Below, piece after piece: positions 1 through 7,829 of a stretch of DNA of 64,000 bases (the stretch's first letter is position 1; each line of letters begins with the position of its first letter). The position numbers and the translations under genes are program-made. Source of the DNA: Prevotella sp. P6B1 (lineage in GTDB: Bacteria; Bacteroidota; Bacteroidia; Bacteroidales; Bacteroidaceae); the NCBI RefSeq assembly GCF_000702825.1, contig NZ_JNKF01000011.1, forward strand, positions 570,423 through 634,422. The letters run 5' to 3'. The notes under the pieces were generated by a model, which saw nothing but the letters and a program-made list of their open reading frames with translations, was not told the DNA's origin and did no database searches.

Positions 1-206
1 AACAGGAAATAGAGAACATCCAGAAAAGTGTGGCCAAGACGCTGCAGATCTATCTGCGGAACAACCAGATAGAACTCACCGTCAGAGTGGCCGAACAGAA
101 AGAGAAGCCAAAGATACTATCACGCCGCGAACAATATGAGGTGATGGCAGAAAAAAATCCTGCCGTAGCTCATCTACAGCAGGCTTTCGATTTAGAATTG
201 GCTTGA
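1..206 (+). CDS. dnaX: DNA polymerase III subunit gamma/tau, C-terminal end (partial)
   Basis: Only the last 67 codons are inside the window; the reading frame is open from base 3 to the TGA at 204-206. The tail reads RREQYEVMAEKNPAVAHLQQ followed by AFDLELA, which I recognise as the conserved C-terminus of Bacteroidetes DnaX, the clamp-loader subunit. The ATPase part lies to the left of the window. The stop codon is inside the left arm of a terminator hairpin. The assignment rests on the short tail alone, so a different protein with a similar C-terminus cannot be excluded. Confidence 0.72.
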   Translation, partial: QEIENIQKSVAKTLQIYLRNNQIELTVRVAEQKEKPKILSRREQYEVMAEKNPAVAHLQQAFDLELA

Positions 207-236
207 GTCACTTATCCGACTCAAGCCTTTTTCTTT
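200..236 (+). terminator. Rho-independent terminator after dnaX
   Basis: Perfect 10-bp inverted repeat, GGCTTGAGTC (200-209) and GACTCAAGCC (218-227), with an 8-base loop, followed directly by TTTTTCTTT. The left arm includes the dnaX stop codon. The T-tract is only on the plus side, so it mainly stops dnaX transcription and separates it from the convergent receiver gene. Confidence 0.9.
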
Positions 237-240
237 ATGA

Positions 241-597
241 TTACTCTCCTAACAGAGATTTGATCAGCTTCATGCACTCGTCGCGATTAACGGGTTTCGA
301 CAGGAAGCCCACACAACCTGCCTCTTGAGCCATCTGGCGATCGCTGTCGAAAGCATTGGCCGTCAAGGCTACAACTGGCAGTTCAGGATGCTGGGCCTTG
401 ATACGGCGGGTAGCCTCCAAGCCATCCATGACTGGCATCTTAATGTCCATCAACACCAGGTCGTAAAGACCACTATCTGCCATCTCAACTGCGATCTGAC
501 CATTCTTTGCACGATCAAACTCGAAATCCTTCTTCAACAGATACGTCATCAGAACGTAATTACTGTCGTTGTCTTCTGCTACTAAAATCTTCTTCAT
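241..597 (-). CDS. Single-domain response regulator (CheY-like receiver)
   Basis: A 118-residue protein that is a receiver domain and nothing else. It has the acidic pair E8/D9, the phosphoacceptor D51 in the stretch LVLMDIKMPVMDG, T79, and K101 in LSKPV. There is no DNA-binding or enzymatic output domain. It is the last gene of a three-gene unit: its start is 11 bases after the sugar transporter stop, which itself follows the sensor kinase by 2 bases. It may take phosphate from that kinase and act by protein-protein contact. The family call is secure; the partner is inferred from position. Confidence 0.9.
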   Translation of the reverse strand: MKKILVAEDNDSNYVLMTYLLKKDFEFDRAKNGQIAVEMADSGLYDLVLMDIKMPVMDGLEATRRIKAQHPELPVVALTANAFDSDRQMAQEAGCVGFLSKPVNRDECMKLIKSLLGE

Positions 598-608
598 ATG
601 TCAAAAAG

Positions 609-2093
609 TTAATTATTTGTGAGTTTATCTTTCCACATCTTACTCATATCCTCGAGTGTCTTACCCTTGGTCTCGGGCACAAGGCGCCATACAAACAGGG
701 CTGCCACTACGCAGATAATACCATAGAGTCCGTAAGTAAACCAGTGGCCGAAGTCGTCACCCTCAGAAAGGTGCATGTTGAACATAGGCACAAACGATGA
801 GCTGACGATGAAGTTTGAGATCCACTGGAACGCTACAGCGATAGCCACAGCACCACCACGGATGGTATTGGGGAATATCTCGGCAATGAGCACCCAGGTG
901 ATGGGGCCCCAAGAGAACATGAACGAAGCCGAATAAACCAGCAACGATACGGCGGTCAGCATCTCAAGTCCGGCATGTCCGAAGGTGACAGCCACACCGA
1001 AGGCACCCAAGGCCATACCCAGCGAACCACTAATCAACAGCGGCTTACGTCCCCACTTCTCAACGGTGAACACAGCCACCAGGGTGAATGAGATATTGAT
1101 GATACCCATGAATACGGTCAGGATCATCGGGTTGTCCATACCCATATCGCCAAAGATACGTGGTGCATAGTAGAGCACGGCATTGATACCCACTGCCTGC
1201 TGGAATACCGACAACATGATACCCACGAAGATGCAGAGTGCACCATAGGTGAGCAGCTTCTCGGTCTTAACCACCATGGTATCCTTGATATCCTGCAGAA
1301 TCTGCTGGGCCTTCTGTGCGCCATTGATCTTGGCCAGAATACCCTCAGCCTTCTTGTCCTCACCGATGCTTACCAGATAACGTGGGGTTTCGGGCACAAA
1401 GCAGATGAGCAAGGCAAAGAGTCCTGCAGGAACAGCCTCGCTACCGAACATATAACGCCAACCTGTAGTAACGGTCCACTGAGCAGCTGGATTGATGGCA
1501 GCAATACCCTTACCCATCTCCTCGACCAGCGGCTGCAGATGATCGCCCAGGATGAAGAAGTTGACAAAGTAAACCACCAGCTGACCGAAGATAATGGCAA
1601 ACTGGTTCCACGATACCAACATACCTCTTATATTAGAAGGAGCCACCTCGCCGATATACATCGGGCAGATGGCCGATGCCAAGCCAACACCAATACCACC
1701 AATCACACGATAGACATTGAACATCAAAGCCAAAGAGTAGCTTGGCTGACCATACTCAAAGAACAAGAACTCTGGATCCATAGAACCCAGCGCTGACACA
1801 AAGAACAGCAAACCAGCGATGATCAATGACTTCTTACGTCCTAAGTTAGTAGCGAGGAAGCCTGAGATGGCCGAACCGATGATACAGCCTATCAAGGCAC
1901 TGGCCGATGTAAATCCATGCCAGCCATCAGTATAGGCAAAATCCTTTGACTCCATAAAGAATGCCTGCAATCCCTTTTCTGCTCCGGAAATAACAGCTGT
2001 ATCGTATCCGAACAGCAGGCCGCCAAGCACTGCGACCATGACAATTGAAATGAGGTAGGCCTTACTACCTTGCTCTGTTTGTTGATTTACCAT
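609..2093 (-). CDS. xylE: MFS sugar porter, D-xylose/arabinose:H+ symporter type
   Basis: A 494-residue inner-membrane protein of the sugar porter family. Visible signatures are GGLLFGYDTAVISG in the first helix, GRKKSL in the loop after helix 2, PETPRYL before the central loop, WGRKPLL between helices 8 and 9, and VPETKGKTLE at the end, all standard for XylE-type porters. Length is normal for the family (about 490). It lies between a sensor kinase (2-base gap) and a receiver (11-base gap), and next to a divergent arabinofuranosidase, so arabinose or xylose is the likely substrate. The exact sugar cannot be read from sequence. Confidence 0.88.
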   Translation of the reverse strand: MVNQQTEQGSKAYLISIVMVAVLGGLLFGYDTAVISGAEKGLQAFFMESKDFAYTDGWHGFTSASALIGCIIGSAISGFLATNLGRKKSLIIAGLLFFVSALGSMDPEFLFFEYGQPSYSLALMFNVYRVIGGIGVGLASAICPMYIGEVAPSNIRGMLVSWNQFAIIFGQLVVYFVNFFILGDHLQPLVEEMGKGIAAINPAAQWTVTTGWRYMFGSEAVPAGLFALLICFVPETPRYLVSIGEDKKAEGILAKINGAQKAQQILQDIKDTMVVKTEKLLTYGALCIFVGIMLSVFQQAVGINAVLYYAPRIFGDMGMDNPMILTVFMGIINISFTLVAVFTVEKWGRKPLLISGSLGMALGAFGVAVTFGHAGLEMLTAVSLLVYSASFMFSWGPITWVLIAEIFPNTIRGGAVAIAVAFQWISNFIVSSSFVPMFNMHLSEGDDFGHWFTYGLYGIICVVAALFVWRLVPETKGKTLEDMSKMWKDKLTNN

Positions 2094-2095
2094 AA

Positions 2096-3931
2096 TTATA
2101 ATGTTGTTTTAAGTTTAATAGGCAAGCTCAGTGTAAAGGAAGTGCCTCTTTCCGACGTTTGGTCGAGCTTCAAGGTGCCTCCCAGCTTCTCCACAGTTTC
2201 GTGGCAATAGGCCAGTCCCAGTCCCAGTCCTTCCTTGAACGCATTGACTTTGGTGAAGCGCTCAAAGATGGTGTCCACCTTATCAACAGGGATGCCGCAT
2301 CCGGTATCCTCGATCGTAAAGTGGAAGTGGGTCTTATCTTTCTTCAGAATCAGTCGGATATAGCCCTCATCGGTAAACTTCGCCGAATTCTCAAGGATAT
2401 TACCCAGCATCTGCAACAAGCTATCGCTATGGGTTTCCAGTATCTTGTTATCACTATTCGTCAGATCAGCCAGTTCTATTCGTACACGCGCAGCATCTAC
2501 CTCAGGCATCGCACTGAGTGCCTTATGGCAGATGTCAAGTGCATCAGTCGCCTCTACATCCTTCAGCAGATCCTTGGTATGCTCGTTGGCCAGAGCCAGC
2601 ATCTTGTTGACCAACGATGTAATCTGTCGGGTGTTTTTGCTGATGGTGTCGCCCAGACTCTTGCGCTCCTCTGGCGCAAACTGGGCATTATCCTCTGTCA
2701 GCAACTGGGTAAATCCGTTGATAATGTTGAGCGGTGTACGGATCTCGTGACTGACGTTGCGGATAAACTCCGTTTTCATCTCGTCGGCAGCAGCCGCCTG
2801 TTTATAGGCTTTCTTCAGTTCCTTATTCTTCTTAAGCAGGATATCCTGGTAACGGCGTTTGCCATAAATGGTCAGAGCAAGTCCCACAATCAGCATCATC
2901 GCCATGACCATTGCAATGACCAGCACGATATTCATCACACGGGCAGCCTTCTGGCCCTGCTTCAGCAGCACCATCTCCTCCTCCTGCTTCTGGATGTTCT
3001 CTGCAATGATGACACCTGTGATGGAGTCACGCTTATGCATCAGCTCGCGCTGGGTGAGGAATGCCTTTTCGTTATCACCTATATATCTGTAGATGTCGCA
3101 ACGCATCAGGTAGCTCTCCTTCATATTCGCCATCTTCTCAGCATCGGCCAGCGCCTTACTGGTGTTACCATCGTACAGGGTCTTATAGATACGGGCATAA
3201 GGCAGGAACAAATCAGCGGAAGGTGTGGCATTCATGCTATCTGCCTTTTCTGCCAACGCATAGAGCTCACGGAATGCGGCATAATGGTGCTGTTTGAACT
3301 TCACAATAGCCTTCATGGCATAAGCATTAGCCATTCCACGCCAGTATTCACGATGATCCTTGTGCTTGGCCAGCTCCTCCAGGTCCTTGTCCAACCACTT
3401 CAAGGTTTCCTCACTATCGTTATTCAGTTGGATATGAGCCATACCCAAATACAGGAAGCTCAGTCCGCCTTCTTCATAGCGCGTACCTTTAATCAGTTCG
3501 ATAGCCTTTTCCAGTTCTTTCAGCGCCCCTGGTATATCGCCACAGGCATTAAAGATATGCCCCAGCATCTTGGGAGCCAAATACAACTCTTCCGACACCT
3601 CACTTCCGCGTGCCACGAGATCGTCCTTCAACTTATTGGCAATATGATAAGCATCGCGGATATTCATACGGTCCAGATTATACATGATGCCGCATACCCA
3701 AGAATCGTAATACCCCTGGTTATCCTTCTCTTCCTTACAATGAGCCTGATATTCCCAACATGCAGCATAAACCTTATGGACATCCTCCTGGGTACATAAT
3801 GCCCACATCTGATCGTGTAGTTTCTGGTGCTTAACAGAGTCTTTACAGTTTAATGGCTGCGCCCCTAACTGAGTAGAAATCAGTAAGGTGCCCAAACATG
3901 CAATATATTTCGTCCAACGAGTGAAAGTCAT
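2096..3931 (-). CDS. Membrane sensor histidine kinase with extracytoplasmic TPR-like domain
   Basis: About 611 residues. An N-terminal signal sequence is followed by a helical TPR-like region of about 300 residues, one transmembrane helix (about 333-355), a short coiled linker, a HisKA domain with H395 in NVSHEIRTPL, and an ATPase domain with N-box LGNILENSAKFT, G1 box DTGCGIP and G2 box GLGLGL. I place the start at the ATG at 3931 because it opens a signal peptide and lies 24-30 bases after a good promoter (-7 box 3961-3968); an upstream GTG at 4000 lies before that promoter. It heads an operon with a sugar transporter and a lone receiver and may sense sugar availability in the periplasm. 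Confidence 0.88.
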   Translation of the reverse strand: MTFTRWTKYIACLGTLLISTQLGAQPLNCKDSVKHQKLHDQMWALCTQEDVHKVYAACWEYQAHCKEEKDNQGYYDSWVCGIMYNLDRMNIRDAYHIANKLKDDLVARGSEVSEELYLAPKMLGHIFNACGDIPGALKELEKAIELIKGTRYEEGGLSFLYLGMAHIQLNNDSEETLKWLDKDLEELAKHKDHREYWRGMANAYAMKAIVKFKQHHYAAFRELYALAEKADSMNATPSADLFLPYARIYKTLYDGNTSKALADAEKMANMKESYLMRCDIYRYIGDNEKAFLTQRELMHKRDSITGVIIAENIQKQEEEMVLLKQGQKAARVMNIVLVIAMVMAMMLIVGLALTIYGKRRYQDILLKKNKELKKAYKQAAAADEMKTEFIRNVSHEIRTPLNIINGFTQLLTEDNAQFAPEERKSLGDTISKNTRQITSLVNKMLALANEHTKDLLKDVEATDALDICHKALSAMPEVDAARVRIELADLTNSDNKILETHSDSLLQMLGNILENSAKFTDEGYIRLILKKDKTHFHFTIEDTGCGIPVDKVDTIFERFTKVNAFKEGLGLGLAYCHETVEKLGGTLKLDQTSERGTSFTLSLPIKLKTTL

Positions 3932-3960
3932 TCCTTTAGGTTTATAAGAAAAATCCTCTG

Positions 3961-3992
3961 CAAAAGTAACGTTTTTCCTCGAAATCTCCAAA
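3961..3992 (-). promoter_or_regulatory. Promoter of the kinase-transporter-receiver operon
   Basis: Read on the minus strand: TTTG (3989-3992), 20 bases, TACTTTTG (3961-3968), matching the Bacteroidetes -33/-7 consensus. It sits about 30 bases before the ATG at 3931 and downstream of the alternative GTG at 4000, which decides the kinase start. Confidence 0.7.
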
Positions 3993-4052
3993 CTTTTCAC
4001 TCACTAATACGTTATTTTTTGTATAAATGACACCATTCTAAGTTTTTTTATG

Positions 4053-4060
4053 TAATTTTG
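4053..4060 (+). promoter_or_regulatory. -7 box of the arabinofuranosidase promoter
   Basis: TAATTTTG fits TAnnTTTG exactly and lies 31 bases before the ATG at 4092. I see no TTTG at the usual distance upstream, so this promoter may need an activator. Confidence 0.55.
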
Positions 4061-4091
4061 TAACCGCTGGCAACTAATTACAAAACGAAAT

Positions 4092-6101
4092 ATGAAACAT
4101 TTATCAACAATCCTTCTGCTTGCATCCACTCTGACAACTGGAGCACAGACCCACGTCCTTGACGTGAACACTAAGAAACTGGGCGCACCAGTACAGCCCA
4201 CTATGTACGGCATCTTTTTTGAAGATATCAACTATGCTGCCGATGGCGGTCTTTATGCTGAACTGGTGAAGAACCGTTCGTTTGAATTCCCTAACGCCTT
4301 CACAGGATGGGACATTTCTGGTAACGTAACCCTCAAGGACGATGGTCCTTTCGAGCGTAATCCCCACTATGTACGTCTGGCACCTACGGGACATGGCGAC
4401 AAACACACCATGATTGAGAACCATGGATTCTTCGGCATGGGTGTAAAGGGTGGTCAGGAATACCGATTCTCTGTATGGGCGCGCGTGCCCGATGGCGGCA
4501 AAGCCAAACTGTGGATCGACCTGGTTGAGAATGCCACCATGGACGATGACCAGAAACTGGGCAACGCCGGTATAGAAGTTGCCGGTAAGGAATGGAAGAA
4601 GTACACAGCCATCCTCAAACCCAAACGTACGTGCGCCAAGGCTCACCTGCGTGTTTGGGGCGATGGAAAAGTAACAACCGATCTGGAACACGTATCACTC
4701 TTCCCCGTTGACACCTGGAAAGGCCGTGAAAACGGTATGCGTAAGGATCTGGCCCAGGCCTTGAACGATATGCGTCCCGGTGTATTCCGTTTCCCTGGCG
4801 GATGTATCGTGGAAGGTACCGACCTTGCCACACGCTACCAGTGGAAGAACACCGTTGGCCCAGTAGAAAACCGTCCGCTCAATGAGAACCGCTGGCACTA
4901 CACTTTTACTAACCGCTACTTCCCCGACTATTTCCAGAGCTACGGACTCGGATTCTTCGAGTTCTTCCAGCTTTGCGAAGACTTCGGCTCCGAGGCGCTC
5001 CCTGTTATCTCATGCGGTCTGTCGTGCCAGTTCCAGAATCCCGATCCAACCAAGCCAGGTGTACATGTAGCACTCGAGGATCTGGAACCCTACATCCAGG
5101 ACGCCCTCGACCTCATCGAGTTTGCCAATGGTCCTGCCGACTCTAAATGGGGTAAGATTCGTGCCGAGATGGGGCACCCCGCTCCTTTCAACCTCAAGTA
5201 CCTGGGTGTAGGCAACGAGCAATGGGACTACGATGAGCAGCACGGTGGTTTCGGTCCTGTGTTCACCTCACGTCTCAAGAAGTTCAGCGATGCCATCCGC
5301 AAAAAGTATCCTAACATCAAGCTTATCGGCACCACCGGTCCTAACTCTGAAGGCTGGGACTTCGACTTGCTGCAGCCCCGCATGAAGGAGCTCAAGGTTG
5401 ACCTCTACGACGAGCACTACTATCGCAACGAGAAGTGGTTCCTAACCCACGGTCTGCGCTATGACTCATACGACCGCAAGGGTCCAAAGGTGTTTGCAGG
5501 CGAGTATGCCTGCCACGGTAGCAAGAACCACAAGTGGAACCACTATTATACCTCTTTATTAGAGGCTGCCCACATGACGGGTATCGAGCGTAATGCCGAC
5601 ATTGTACACATGGCAACCTACGCCCCACTCTTCGCCCATGTTGAGGGCTGGCAGTGGCGTCCAGATGCCATCTGGTACGATAATCTGCGCTCCTTCAAGT
5701 CGGTGAGCTACTATGTTCAGCAGCTCTATGCCACCAACAAGGGCACCCACGTGCTCCAGCTCACAATGAACAAGAAGCCCGTAGCCGGTCAGGAAGGTCA
5801 GGACGGACTCTTTGCCTCATCGGTATTCGATGCAACCACAGGCGAGGTCATCATCAAAGTGGTAAACACCAGCGATGCCATCCAGCCTGTCAGCATCCAG
5901 TTGACAGGCATGAAGGGTGCCCGTACCGCAGAGACCATTACCCTCTGCCACAACAGTATGGATGATGAAAACACGCTCGATGAACCCGAAAAGATTATTC
6001 CACGTTCTGGAACCTGCGCTGTAGATGCTGGCAAGGGTGCGTCGCTCATCACCGACGATCTGCCTGCCAAGAGCTTCAGAATCTACAAGATCAAGAAGTA
6101 A
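4092..6101 (+). CDS. Alpha-L-arabinofuranosidase, GH51, with carbohydrate-binding-like N-terminal part
   Basis: A 669-residue exported enzyme that removes terminal arabinofuranose from arabinan or arabinoxylan. A signal peptide (about 1-18, ending TTGAQ) is followed by a split N-terminal region with a CBM4/9-like segment (about 65-200), a TIM barrel and a C-terminal beta domain. The acid/base is E376 in GVGNEQWDYDEQ and the nucleophile E441 in YDEHYY; both GH51 signatures are intact. It is divergent from a transporter/two-component operon, which suggests a small arabinose utilisation locus. It lacks a lipobox, so the mature protein is probably periplasmic. Confidence 0.92.
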   Translation: MKHLSTILLLASTLTTGAQTHVLDVNTKKLGAPVQPTMYGIFFEDINYAADGGLYAELVKNRSFEFPNAFTGWDISGNVTLKDDGPFERNPHYVRLAPTGHGDKHTMIENHGFFGMGVKGGQEYRFSVWARVPDGGKAKLWIDLVENATMDDDQKLGNAGIEVAGKEWKKYTAILKPKRTCAKAHLRVWGDGKVTTDLEHVSLFPVDTWKGRENGMRKDLAQALNDMRPGVFRFPGGCIVEGTDLATRYQWKNTVGPVENRPLNENRWHYTFTNRYFPDYFQSYGLGFFEFFQLCEDFGSEALPVISCGLSCQFQNPDPTKPGVHVALEDLEPYIQDALDLIEFANGPADSKWGKIRAEMGHPAPFNLKYLGVGNEQWDYDEQHGGFGPVFTSRLKKFSDAIRKKYPNIKLIGTTGPNSEGWDFDLLQPRMKELKVDLYDEHYYRNEKWFLTHGLRYDSYDRKGPKVFAGEYACHGSKNHKWNHYYTSLLEAAHMTGIERNADIVHMATYAPLFAHVEGWQWRPDAIWYDNLRSFKSVSYYVQQLYATNKGTHVLQLTMNKKPVAGQEGQDGLFASSVFDATTGEVIIKVVNTSDAIQPVSIQLTGMKGARTAETITLCHNSMDDENTLDEPEKIIPRSGTCAVDAGKGASLITDDLPAKSFRIYKIKK

Positions 6102-6120
6102 TCAGGTTATATAAACAAAA

Positions 6121-6154
6121 GAATCTCCCCCATCACGGGGAGATTTCTTTTTTT
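6121..6154. terminator. Bidirectional terminator between convergent genes
   Basis: GAATCTCCCC (6121-6130) pairs with GGGGAGATTC-type sequence (6137-6147) across a 6-base loop; ATTTCTTTTTTT follows on the plus strand and an A-rich stretch precedes it, giving U-tracts on both transcripts. It serves the GH51 gene and the small minus-strand gene; the latter's stop codon (6153-6155) overlaps the T-run. Confidence 0.88.
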
Positions 6155-6437
6155 AATAGGATTCATATAATAAAACACCTTGTTTGGTTCGTCGGATATT
6201 CTTTGTGATTTTCGGGTACAAGGGATCATACTCGGCTTTGGGATTAGCCATAGTAAACCCTCTCACCTTAACAATAAAGCGATTCACACTATCAGTAGAC
6301 AAGTGTTGTAAACGTGTCGACTCATTATAGAACTCAGTCATCTCAGTCATTGATTCTTGTTTCAACAACGGCGACTCACTTAAGTATGCCAGTCCTACTA
6401 AGAGGAGTGCTGTGACAGATAATAATACCTTCTTCAT
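6153..6437 (-). CDS. Small exported protein of unknown function
   Basis: A 94-residue protein I do not recognise. It starts MKKVLLSVTALLLVGLAYLS, a signal peptide or N-terminal anchor, followed by a short charged region with the motif FIVKVRGFTMANPKAEYDP and a basic stretch KITKNIRRTKQG. It has no cysteines and no further membrane helix. It has its own -7 box (6475-6482) and shares a bidirectional terminator with the GH51 gene, so it is a single-gene unit. The clear signal sequence, promoter and terminator argue that it is real. Confidence 0.65.
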   Translation of the reverse strand: MKKVLLSVTALLLVGLAYLSESPLLKQESMTEMTEFYNESTRLQHLSTDSVNRFIVKVRGFTMANPKAEYDPLYPKITKNIRRTKQGVLLYESY

Positions 6438-6474
6438 TTTTTAAGTAAAATGGTTGGTCTGATAATTACGGCTA

Positions 6475-6482
6475 CAAATATA
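6475..6482 (-). promoter_or_regulatory. -7 box for the 94-residue exported protein
   Basis: Minus strand reads TATATTTG, an exact TAnnTTTG match, giving a leader of about 30 bases before the ATG at 6437. Confidence 0.55.
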
Positions 6483-6594
6483 GACATATTTTTCTAAACT
6501 CATCACATTTTTCCATAAAAATATGCTCTAAAACTAAAAAACATGCAAACAGCCATGCCAACCTCACCCAAAATGCCCTAATTGATCAGTACAA

Positions 6595-6692
6595 ATTTAA
6601 AAGAGGCTCGTTTCACAACGAACCTCTTTCAAAAAAATTACTTAAAAAACTAAATTAATCAACCATAAACCTTAACCATTAAAATCTTTTTC
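6595..6692 (-). ncRNA. Candidate small RNA ending in a 13-bp hairpin
   Basis: This lies in the 379-base gene-free stretch 6438-6816. On the minus strand a consensus -7 box (6698-6705) would start a transcript near 6692 that reaches a 13-bp hairpin (arms 6617-6629 and 6600-6612, 4-base loop) at its end. The one non-Watson-Crick position is G-U on the minus transcript but C-A on the plus, so the fold favours the minus strand. Four U then AAAUUUG follow, a modest terminator tail. The interior holds GGTTAAGG and GGTTGATT repeats and a six-codon ATG reading frame without a ribosome site. The next gene leftward has its own promoter, so this need not be its leader. The rest of the gap is AT-rich with nothing recognisable. 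Confidence 0.45.
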
Positions 6693-6697
6693 TGCTG

Positions 6698-6705
6698 CAA
6701 AGATA
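6698..6705 (-). promoter_or_regulatory. -7 box of the candidate small RNA
   Basis: Minus strand reads TATCTTTG followed by CAGC, the same extended box seen before metF. No gene lies within 250 bases downstream of it. No clear TTTG is seen at -33. Confidence 0.5.
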
Positions 6706-6816
6706 AACAATGTTTCCGAAATAAACGAATATTTTTGCTTAAAAAATGTTTAAAAGCAGAATTTTATCGCATATTAAACACAAAATATCTATAATTAAAC
6801 AGCAAAAATAGCTTTT

Positions 6817-7770
6817 TTATCTTTTTTTCTTACGATATTCGTATAATTCAAGACTATTGACAATATTCTGCCACAGCACGTAACAGCCAGCACCTACCGA
6901 TGCCACAGGGTTCAGGTAAGTATAGGCCACCCAGATGCTCAGGGCCGTATTCTTCTGGAACGAAGCCTGTCCACCATCGATCTCATCGCCCAACTGGCGA
7001 CCAATCCAACGGCCCATCAGGAAAAGCACAAAGCAAAGAATCAGCGACATCATGGCTATCATCAACAGCGTACGTAGTGCAGCATCGCTATGAACAATGT
7101 TACGCACGGTTACACCCGACGTAACTGCCAACTGCGCTGCCCAAAGGTAGAACGAGAGGTCGGGTATCGACACAATCCATGCGCAAAGGCGCTTGGCATA
7201 GTGCTGCACCAACCATCCCAGCACCAGCGGAGCTACCAGCACCATAGCCAGTTTTTGCAGGATTATAAAGAACACCGCCCAGAAACCAGTGCTTACGCCA
7301 CGCTCCAACAACGGGAACACCGCAGGAATCATAAGTGCCGAAGCAAAAGCCGACATCACGACGTAGGCCGTCATCGTATTGATGTTACCGCCAATCTTTG
7401 CAGTAACCACAGGAGCCGCCGTAGCTGCAGGACCGATGATACACGTAAGCACACTCTCCCATAGCAACTTCTGTTCGGGATCAGCATCAACCTGGAAGAT
7501 AATCCACACGTTAAGCGCCACCAAAGCCACCTGCGCCACCAGCACACCTATGTGCCAGCGGTGAGGACGCATCTGATGAAAGTCGATACGACAATAGGTA
7601 GAGAACAACGTAGAGAACACCATAAACGGGAAAATGGCATCCACCACCTCGCCCAACGTATCGCCTGCGCCATCGAGAAAAGGCAACAGATAAAACAGCA
7701 GATACACAACAGTACCAACAGCTATAGCCACCGGAAGTGTCCAATCTTTAACAAATTGCTTCAGTTTCAT
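6817..7770 (-). CDS. Bile acid:sodium symporter (BASS)-like transporter
   Basis: A 317-residue membrane protein with about nine to ten hydrophobic helices from residue 13 to 300 and a basic C-terminus (YRKKKR). The pattern of paired helices, the segment TCIIGPAATAAPVV near the middle and the conserved later stretch YTYLNPVASVGAG resemble the BASS/ACR3-like fold, which usually carries organic anions with sodium. Length fits. It is a single gene divergent from metF. Its -7 box ends only 4 bases before the ATG, so the mRNA should be leaderless. Substrate unknown; the family call is moderate. Confidence 0.62.
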   Translation of the reverse strand: MKLKQFVKDWTLPVAIAVGTVVYLLFYLLPFLDGAGDTLGEVVDAIFPFMVFSTLFSTYCRIDFHQMRPHRWHIGVLVAQVALVALNVWIIFQVDADPEQKLLWESVLTCIIGPAATAAPVVTAKIGGNINTMTAYVVMSAFASALMIPAVFPLLERGVSTGFWAVFFIILQKLAMVLVAPLVLGWLVQHYAKRLCAWIVSIPDLSFYLWAAQLAVTSGVTVRNIVHSDAALRTLLMIAMMSLILCFVLFLMGRWIGRQLGDEIDGGQASFQKNTALSIWVAYTYLNPVASVGAGCYVLWQNIVNSLELYEYRKKKR

Positions 7771-7774
7771 GCTG

Positions 7775-7782
7775 CAAAATTA
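7775..7782 (-). promoter_or_regulatory. -7 box touching the start codon of the BASS-like gene
   Basis: Minus strand reads TAATTTTG, then CAGC, then the ATG at 7770. With only four bases between box and start codon, transcription should begin at or very near the A of the ATG. Confidence 0.55.
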
Positions 7783-7791
7783 CAAAAAATT

Positions 7792-7821
7792 TTTGTAATA
7801 AAGAAATTTTTAGTATCTTTG
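7792..7821 (+). promoter_or_regulatory. metF promoter
   Basis: TTTG (7792-7795), 18 bases, TATCTTTG (7814-7821): a full match to the Bacteroidetes promoter. The metF ATG is only 8 bases later, which predicts a leaderless or nearly leaderless mRNA. It lies back to back with the BASS promoter within about 50 bases. Confidence 0.75.
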
Positions 7822-7829
7822 CAGCCAAT

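Noticed and set aside
2159..3799. A 546-codon plus-strand open frame opposite the sensor kinase
   Set aside because: It lies entirely antisense to a gene with clear HisKA and ATPase motifs; its translation shows no domain and is rich in leucine and histidine, typical of antisense frames.
3932..4000. GTG at 4000 as start of the sensor kinase
   Set aside because: The promoter -7 box at 3961-3968 lies downstream of it, and the ATG at 3931 opens a signal peptide.
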